Assembly: GCA_012962595.1 (NCBI GenBank)
Contig: DTXE01000014.1
Span: 1-9,290, forward strand
DNA length: 9,290 nucleotides
Direction of reading: 5' to 3'
Source of the DNA: Syntrophaceae bacterium
Lineage (GTDB): Bacteria > Desulfobacterota > DTXE01
The position numbers and the translations under genes are program-made. Under the pieces are notes generated by a model that ran no database searches, was not told the DNA's origin, and saw only the letters and a program-made list of their open reading frames with translations. How positions within the stretch are numbered: the first letter of the stretch is position 1; each line of letters starts with the position of its first letter. This document shows positions 6,337 to 9,290 of the stretch, in pieces.

Positions 6337-6930
6337 ATGAAACATTATGTTAGGGTAAGGTTGTTTACCTTTATATGGATGGGCATATTCCTATCATCCA
6401 TATTTTTTGCTATCTCTTGTGCTAAAAAGGTGGTCAGGAAACCAGCCCCAGAGATTTCTGTTACCCAAGAGGAGGTAAAACGATTGGAAGAAGAGAGGGA
6501 AGCCAGAAGGAGAGCCATGATTGAGGAAGAGGTCTTGCGTGAAGAGGGAAAACCTATAGGTAGGTACGTAGGTGATTGGGAGACACAGAAAAAAGATTTT
6601 GAAATGGAGGATATCCATTTTGAGTTTGACTCCGCTGTTTTAACAGAGGATGCTCAGAGTATACTGAGAAAAAAGGCAGCATGGTTACTGGATAATCAAT
6701 CGGTGGAGGTTTTAATTGAAGGTCATTGTGACGAGCGGGGTACCGCTGAGTACAATCTGGCTTTGGGAGAAAGACGGGCTACAAGTGCCAAATCCTTTCT
6801 GACTTCGCTAGGCGTAGATGCCAATAGGCTAGCCACCATTAGCTATGGCGAGGAAAAACCCTTAGATCCTGGCCACAATGAAGAGGCATGGGCGAAGAAT
6901 AGAAGAGTCCATTTTGTTATAGCAAAGTAG
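6337..6930 (+). CDS. pal: Pal, peptidoglycan-associated outer-membrane lipoprotein
   Basis: This 197-residue lipoprotein anchors the outer membrane to peptidoglycan. The signal ends in the lipobox-like FFAISC with Cys28 as the lipidated residue; Ala29 at +2 does not specify inner-membrane retention, so outer-membrane sorting is expected. A charged, probably helical stretch (44-70, rich in Glu and Arg) links to an OmpA_C/Pal domain at about 92-195. Pal signatures are DIHFEFDSAVL (92-102), EGHCDERGTAEYNLALGERR (128-147), SYGEEKPLD (169-177) and AWAKNRRVHFVI (184-195), which include the residues that grip the diaminopimelate of the stem peptide. The charged linker is longer than in E. coli Pal. 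The stop codon lies within a 14-base palindrome (6924-6937). Confidence 0.94.
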   Translation: MKHYVRVRLFTFIWMGIFLSSIFFAISCAKKVVRKPAPEISVTQEEVKRLEEEREARRRAMIEEEVLREEGKPIGRYVGDWETQKKDFEMEDIHFEFDSAVLTEDAQSILRKKAAWLLDNQSVEVLIEGHCDERGTAEYNLALGERRATSAKSFLTSLGVDANRLATISYGEEKPLDPGHNEEAWAKNRRVHFVIAK

Positions 6931-6946
6931 CTACTTTTTGGTTTTT

Positions 6947-6952
6947 GAGGGG
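6947..6952 (+). promoter_or_regulatory. ribosome binding site deciding the ybgF start
   Basis: GAGGGG lies seven bases before the ATG at 6960. This favours that start over the in-frame TTG at 6945, which has no purine-rich site of its own and would place the ribosome site inside the gene. Confidence 0.6.
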
Positions 6953-6959
6953 CTATAAG

Positions 6960-7778
6960 ATGTCATATCTTTTTTATATATTATTTATCTTTGCCTTTCT
7001 GGGTGCTGGTTGCGCAACCAAAAGCGATGTAGTTTACCTCAATGAACACGTCATAAGCCTAGACCGCCGCATTTCCAGGATGGAAAATCAAATCTCGAAA
7101 ATTGAAGAAGAGGCAAAAGAGGCTATGCAAGCAGTTGAAGAGATGGGCAGACCTGCACTTACTGGTCAGGCACATCTCCAGGCACGTTTAGATGCCATTC
7201 AGGCTGATATAAACGAATTACGTGGCCATTTAGAGGAGCTATCCCATGATATTGCAACTTTAAGGCTGGCAGGTATAGAAAATAGGATAGCGCGCATAGA
7301 AACATTTCTAGGATTTGAGGTTCAAAGGGTTGTTCCACCCACTCATGTATCAGGTGAAACCAAAGAGCTCACCGTATTTCCTAGTGAGGAAAAGGTTGAA
7401 ATACAGGATCCTGAGGTACTCTATAGAGAAGCCTACAAACTTTATGAGAGTGGTTTATTTGTACAGGCTAGGGAGAAGTTTAAGGAATACCTTGGTCTAT
7501 TTCCAAATACCGATAAATCCGATAATGCCCAGTTTTGGATCGGTGAATGCTATTATAGTCAAAAGCGCTACGAGGAGGCCATCCTAGAATATGAAAAGGT
7601 TATAAGGGATTATCCTAAAAGCAATAAAATTCCCGGTGCCCTCTTGAAGCAAGGCCTTGCCTTTTATGAATTGGGAGATAAAACTAGCTCAAGGCTCTTA
7701 TTAGAAAAGGTGACCAAAGATTATCCCCATACTAATGAGGCCAAAATAGCTAGTAGAAGGTTAGAGCGAATAAGATAA
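6960..7778 (+). CDS. ybgF: YbgF/CpoB-type TPR lipoprotein of the Tol-Pal system
   Basis: This 272-residue protein read from the ATG at 6960 has three parts: a signal with LGAGC at 14-18 (Cys18 as likely lipidation site, Ala19 at +2); a coiled-coil region at about 23-62 and 70-115; and three TPR repeats at about 152-265. TPR landmarks include YREAYKLYESGLFVQAREKF (155-174), NAQFWIGECYYSQKRYEEAI (189-208) and ALLKQGLAFYELGD (227-240). CpoB family proteins trimerise through the coiled coil, contact TolA and tune the peptidoglycan synthase PBP1b in E. coli. There the protein is soluble; here it appears membrane-anchored. The lipobox lacks leucine at -3, so lipidation is probable rather than certain. 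Last gene of the tol cluster. Confidence 0.88.
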   Translation: MSYLFYILFIFAFLGAGCATKSDVVYLNEHVISLDRRISRMENQISKIEEEAKEAMQAVEEMGRPALTGQAHLQARLDAIQADINELRGHLEELSHDIATLRLAGIENRIARIETFLGFEVQRVVPPTHVSGETKELTVFPSEEKVEIQDPEVLYREAYKLYESGLFVQAREKFKEYLGLFPNTDKSDNAQFWIGECYYSQKRYEEAILEYEKVIRDYPKSNKIPGALLKQGLAFYELGDKTSSRLLLEKVTKDYPHTNEAKIASRRLERIR

Positions 7779-7800
7779 GACCTAAAGAAACCCGCCCGCC

Positions 7801-7860
7801 GATTCACGATACACGATTCACGATACACGATAGCCAGAAGAGGTATTATCATGTATCGTG
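7801..7860. repeat. 7-base tandem repeats with a 9-base inverted partner after ybgF
   Basis: Four perfect units GAT[TA]CAC lie head to tail at 7801-7828, with T and A alternating from unit to unit. The second GATACAC region (7819-7827) pairs perfectly over nine bases with TGTATCGTG at 7852-7860, leaving a 24-base loop, and TTT follows the stem. It may act as a weak transcription end or processing signal for the tol cluster, but the long loop makes a classical terminator doubtful. Confidence 0.65.
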
Positions 7861-7879
7861 TTTGAAATTTAAGTAAGTT

Positions 7880-9133
7880 ATGACTGATAGACACTCACGA
7901 GAGATCTTCTGCTGGATGCTATATGATTTTGCCAATACCGCCTATACAGTGATAATTGTTACCTTTGTCTACTCGGTATATTTTAAAAATATAGTATGTG
8001 AGGGGCTTGGAAATCGTGGCGATTTGCTTTGGGGGATAAGTTGTGCCCTATCCATGTTAGTAGCCGCTACTTTGTCCCCTTTATTAGGAGCCATTGCCGA
8101 TCATTCCCATTCCAAAAAGGGATTTTTAATCTGGTTCTCCTTGCTGTGCATAATCTCTAGCGGTTTGCTTTCTCTTGTTCAAAAAGGAATGGTATTTTTA
8201 GGGATGTTTCTATTTATTCTGGCTAATGTGGGATTTCAGGGAGGGGTGGTATTCTACAACGCCTTTCTTCCGGAACTGGTACCACCCGATAAGATGGGAA
8301 GGATATCAGGCTATGGATGGGCCTTTGGATATTTGGGGGCCATTTTTATTATTTTTATTTCCACCCCCTTCCTTATCGATGGATGGATACCAGAAAACCT
8401 TGCCAATATCCGATTTACCTTCCTTTTACAGGCCGCATTTTTTGCCATATTTTCTCTACCTGCCTTTATAGGATTAAACCAGAAAAGAAGAAAGACTCCC
8501 AATACCTTTAATTTAGGTCTGATCAAGATGGGTTTTCAGAGGTTATGTGATACATATAACCACATAGGGCGATATAAGGAACTGCTGAAGTTTCTTATTG
8601 CCTATTTTGTGTATATGGAGGGTGTTACCACTATCATATACTTCAGCACTATATATGCCAGCAACACCCTGGGATTTACCTTAAAGGAGTTGGTAGGTTT
8701 TTATGTAGTAGTCCACACAGCAGGGATTATGGGAGCAATACTGTTCGGCAGGCTAGCGGATATTATCTTACCTAAAAGAACCATTAGTATTACCCTTATA
8801 ATGTGGATAATAGTAACAGTGGGGGCCTATCTAGCTTATGTAAAAGCCATCTTTTGGTCTATAGGATTGCTTGCTGGCTTGGCCATAGGTTCCTCTCAGG
8901 CAGTTAGTAGGTCTATGATGGGTCTCTTAACACCCAAAGAAAAGGTGACCGAATTCTTCGGGTTTTATGGAGTATTTACAAAGTCCTCCGCAGTCATTGG
9001 TCCCTTTGTATTCGGTGTGGTATCGGCTCTAACACAAAGCCAGAGGTTTGCCATAATCTCCGTAGCCCTCTTTTTTATAGTGGGTTTCATTTTGCTTCAA
9101 TGGGTTGATGAAAAGAAGGGGTACCAATTATAG
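7880..9133 (+). CDS. UMF1-family (Atg22-like) MFS transporter
   Basis: This 417-residue membrane protein has about twelve hydrophobic segments. It belongs to the UMF1 branch of the major facilitator superfamily (Pfam MFS_1/Atg22-like). Diagnostic stretches are WMLYDFANTAY (12-22), YNAFLPELV (126-134), GRISGYGWAFGYLG (140-153), GRLADIILPKR (290-300, the motif A equivalent), GLAIGSSQAVSRS (333-345) and EFFGFYGVFTKSSAVIGPFVFG (358-379), each spaced as in the family. The substrate is unknown; yeast Atg22 exports amino acids from the vacuole, but bacterial members are largely uncharacterised. The ribosome site before the ATG at 7880 is poor (AAGTAAG). The ORF lies 101 bases after ybgF behind the repeat array, so it is probably a separate unit, with no clear functional link to Tol-Pal. 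CpG-poor like the tol genes. Confidence 0.87.
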   Translation: MTDRHSREIFCWMLYDFANTAYTVIIVTFVYSVYFKNIVCEGLGNRGDLLWGISCALSMLVAATLSPLLGAIADHSHSKKGFLIWFSLLCIISSGLLSLVQKGMVFLGMFLFILANVGFQGGVVFYNAFLPELVPPDKMGRISGYGWAFGYLGAIFIIFISTPFLIDGWIPENLANIRFTFLLQAAFFAIFSLPAFIGLNQKRRKTPNTFNLGLIKMGFQRLCDTYNHIGRYKELLKFLIAYFVYMEGVTTIIYFSTIYASNTLGFTLKELVGFYVVVHTAGIMGAILFGRLADIILPKRTISITLIMWIIVTVGAYLAYVKAIFWSIGLLAGLAIGSSQAVSRSMMGLLTPKEKVTEFFGFYGVFTKSSAVIGPFVFGVVSALTQSQRFAIISVALFFIVGFILLQWVDEKKGYQL

Positions 9134-9159
9134 GCAGGAGGGTTTCTTAGCAGCAGCGG

Positions 9160-9177
9160 CTCTCTGTTCTCAGAGAG
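9160..9177 (+). terminator. small hairpin after the transporter gene, possible terminator
   Basis: CTCTCTG at 9160-9166 and CAGAGAG at 9171-9177 form a perfect 7-base stem with a TTCT loop, 27 bases after the transporter stop codon. No T-run follows, so intrinsic termination is uncertain; the hairpin could instead stabilise the 3' end of the message. Confidence 0.35.
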
Positions 9178-9290
9178 GTGCACACTAACAACCTAGGATT
9201 TTGGGAAGAGACCAAATTTCTTCGTACAATTTTGAGGTCGGTGATGAATTTGATTACGAAATATTATTAGACGAAAATGAATCCAGTCCA

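Noticed and set aside
6394..6618. Minus-strand ORFs inside the tol genes and elsewhere
   Set aside because: All are shadows of strong plus-strand genes, with no recognisable motifs and no independent spacing or ribosome sites.
6924..6937. 14-base perfect palindrome over the pal stop codon, followed by TT
   Set aside because: As RNA it leaves only about five mostly A/T pairs, and ybgF follows directly; not a credible terminator.
9201..9290. Open frame from TTG running off the window end, with an acidic 30-residue peptide
   Set aside because: The start is a TTG without a proper ribosome site and the frame is too short to judge; it may be the start of a gene beyond the window, but cannot be supported here.

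Overview
The window comes from a Gram-negative (diderm) bacterium. It holds a complete tolQ-tolR-tolA-tolB-pal-ybgF cluster, the trans-envelope machine that constricts the outer membrane at division, plus an outer-membrane beta-barrel protein. TolA is short and ends in a TonB-type domain, and YbgF has a lipoprotein signal. This fits a deltaproteobacterial (Desulfobacterota-like) or related candidate-phylum genome better than an enterobacterium, but sequence alone does not fix the taxon. All genes read on the plus strand.

Layout. 73-999: PorV/UPF0164-like outer-membrane barrel protein. 1023-2630: one open frame joining an Eis-like GNAT acetyltransferase (residues about 1-290) to a nearly complete Sir2 NAD-dependent deacylase (about 294-535). 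2749-7778: tolQ, tolR, tolA, tolB, pal, ybgF. 7880-9133: UMF1-family (Atg22-like) MFS transporter. 9134-9290: non-coding tail with a small hairpin.

The most notable point is a sharp change of base signature inside the GNAT-Sir2 frame, at about 1890-1910. By hand count there are 44 CpG in 121-720 and 62 in 1261-1860, but only 7 in 2041-2640 and 9 in 3001-3600. G+C falls from about 52% (1021-1860) to about 44% (1921-2640). The barrel gene and GNAT half share one signature; the Sir2 half and tol genes share the other. The frame is therefore either a real acetyltransferase-deacylase fusion made by recombination between foreign and resident DNA, or an in-frame join between two genomes in a chimeric assembly. 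The sequence cannot decide between these, and the second must be excluded first.

The tol cluster has canonical order. TolQ and TolR form the proton-driven motor, TolA spans the periplasm, TolB and Pal are the outer-membrane/peptidoglycan partners, and YbgF (CpoB) is the accessory TPR protein. Unusually, tolQ and tolR are 269 bases apart. That gap holds a terminal-inverted-repeat structure, degenerate 7-base repeats and an extended -10 promoter candidate just before tolR. Short 7-base-periodic repeats recur at four intergenic sites (25-45, 2634-2671, 3597-3653, 7801-7860).
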